Position numbers and translations under genes: made by a program
Notes under the pieces: model-generated
Told to the model about the DNA's origin: nothing
Database searches by the model: none
The model's input: only the letters and a program-made list of their open reading frames with translations
In this document: positions 63,901 to 64,000 of the stretch, in pieces
Position numbering within the stretch: the stretch's first letter is position 1
Layout: each line of letters begins with the position of its first letter
Assembly: GCA_015178975.1 (NCBI GenBank)
Contig: WHVD01000276.1
Span: 1-64,000, forward strand
Length of the DNA stretch: 64,000 nucleotides
Direction of reading: 5' to 3'
DNA from: Hysterangium stoloniferum
Lineage: Eukaryota > Basidiomycota > Agaricomycetes > Hysterangiales > Hysterangiaceae

Positions 63901-64000
63901 CGTAGTTACAAGAACTATCTCTTTACTGGCACGAGTGGAGTTTGGGGAAGTCAGGCTCTGACGGAGAACCTTATAAGGAGTACCAAAAACATATTTGGAC
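60995..64000 (+). pseudogene. OrsD-domain (DUF3505) / RecQ-type helicase gene, 5' part; runs off the window
   Basis: Exon 1 is 60995-61002 (ATGGCCAA), intron 61003-61065 (CTAAC branch), exon 2 61066-61268 with a C2H2 finger (CGGC..F..ISGLRKHAKTH), intron 61269-61329, exon 3 from 61330, and an intron near 62517-62565. The OrsD-type segment has LLICIRCQYALLPGVVYKHV and a second Cys/His pair (FWCGQATC, then IRDHCNKFH). Further on, GQPGRGTELM, LFFHNGQVV and IPRFFPAEVSLLLNIYLSLVRPVE match the region I associate with fungal OrsD-RecQ (telomere-linked type) helicases; the helicase core would lie beyond 64000. Lesions: TGA at 62352-62354 in otherwise continuous coding (WTEWV-stop-DHDFKK), and a frame break at ~63052-63095 with no matching splice. 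The frame is then open from 63055 to the window end. Confidence 0.7.

Overview
This is eukaryotic, intron-bearing DNA, almost certainly from a mushroom-forming fungus (Agaricomycetes, Basidiomycota). Introns are 49-84 bp, start GTAAGT/GTATGT, end YAG and often carry a CTAAC-type branch site. The gene families are those expanded in Agaricomycetes: FunK1 kinases, OrsD-domain RecQ-type helicases, JmjC proteins and an SNF2-like ATPase. The mobile elements are Ty3/gypsy chromoviruses, a LINE with a C-terminal RNase H, and a Tc1 element. Genus cannot be read from the window. No rRNA, tRNA, CRISPR array or simple telomere repeat was recognised.

Layout. 1-4.1 kb: broken JmjC gene, copy 1. 4.8-6.3 kb (minus): broken FunK1-like gene. 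6.6-8.3 kb: dispersed AT-rich repeats and a ~95-bp minisatellite. 8.8-11.2 kb: FunK1 kinase with one frameshift and one nonsense codon. 11.2-12.8 kb: full-length Tc1 transposon with 213-bp terminal inverted repeats. 13-16.5 kb: repeats and LTR-like DNA. 16.5-17.8 kb: solo LTR. 17.8-19.7 kb: tandem duplication and a 40-bp satellite. 19.6-23.1 kb (minus): spliced gene with a low-complexity, GC-rich 5' half and a cysteine-rich 3' half. 23.3-25.1 kb: P-loop NTPase. 25.1-26.2 kb: three ~370-bp tandem repeats. 26.2-27.3 kb: a 535-bp palindrome and an inverted copy of the OrsD-helicase 5' end. 27.3-28.6 kb: JmjC fragment, copy 3. 28.7-36.1 kb: young gypsy element with identical-length LTRs but no RNase H or integrase. 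36.1-37.4 kb: 5'-truncated LINE. 37.9-38.3 kb: second solo LTR. 38.4-38.6 kb: tandem MITE-like hairpins. 39.0-43.8 kb (minus): SNF2-like gene. 45.0-47.7 kb: large gene of unknown function. 49.5-51.2 kb (minus): JmjC copy 2. 51.6-60.0 kb: older gypsy chromovirus with an extra 628-codon ORF after pol. 60.2-60.4 kb: FunK1 fragment. 61.0-64.0 kb: OrsD/RecQ-type gene running off the end.

The window looks like a heterochromatic or subtelomeric accessory block. Lineage-specific multicopy families have been duplicated, inverted, cut up and filled with retroelements. Most host-type genes carry one to several disabling changes, and most of these are TGA codons, as expected from C-to-T mutation. Exon/intron calls are mine from splice signals and reading-frame continuity. 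Family names rest on recognised motifs, not on a database search.
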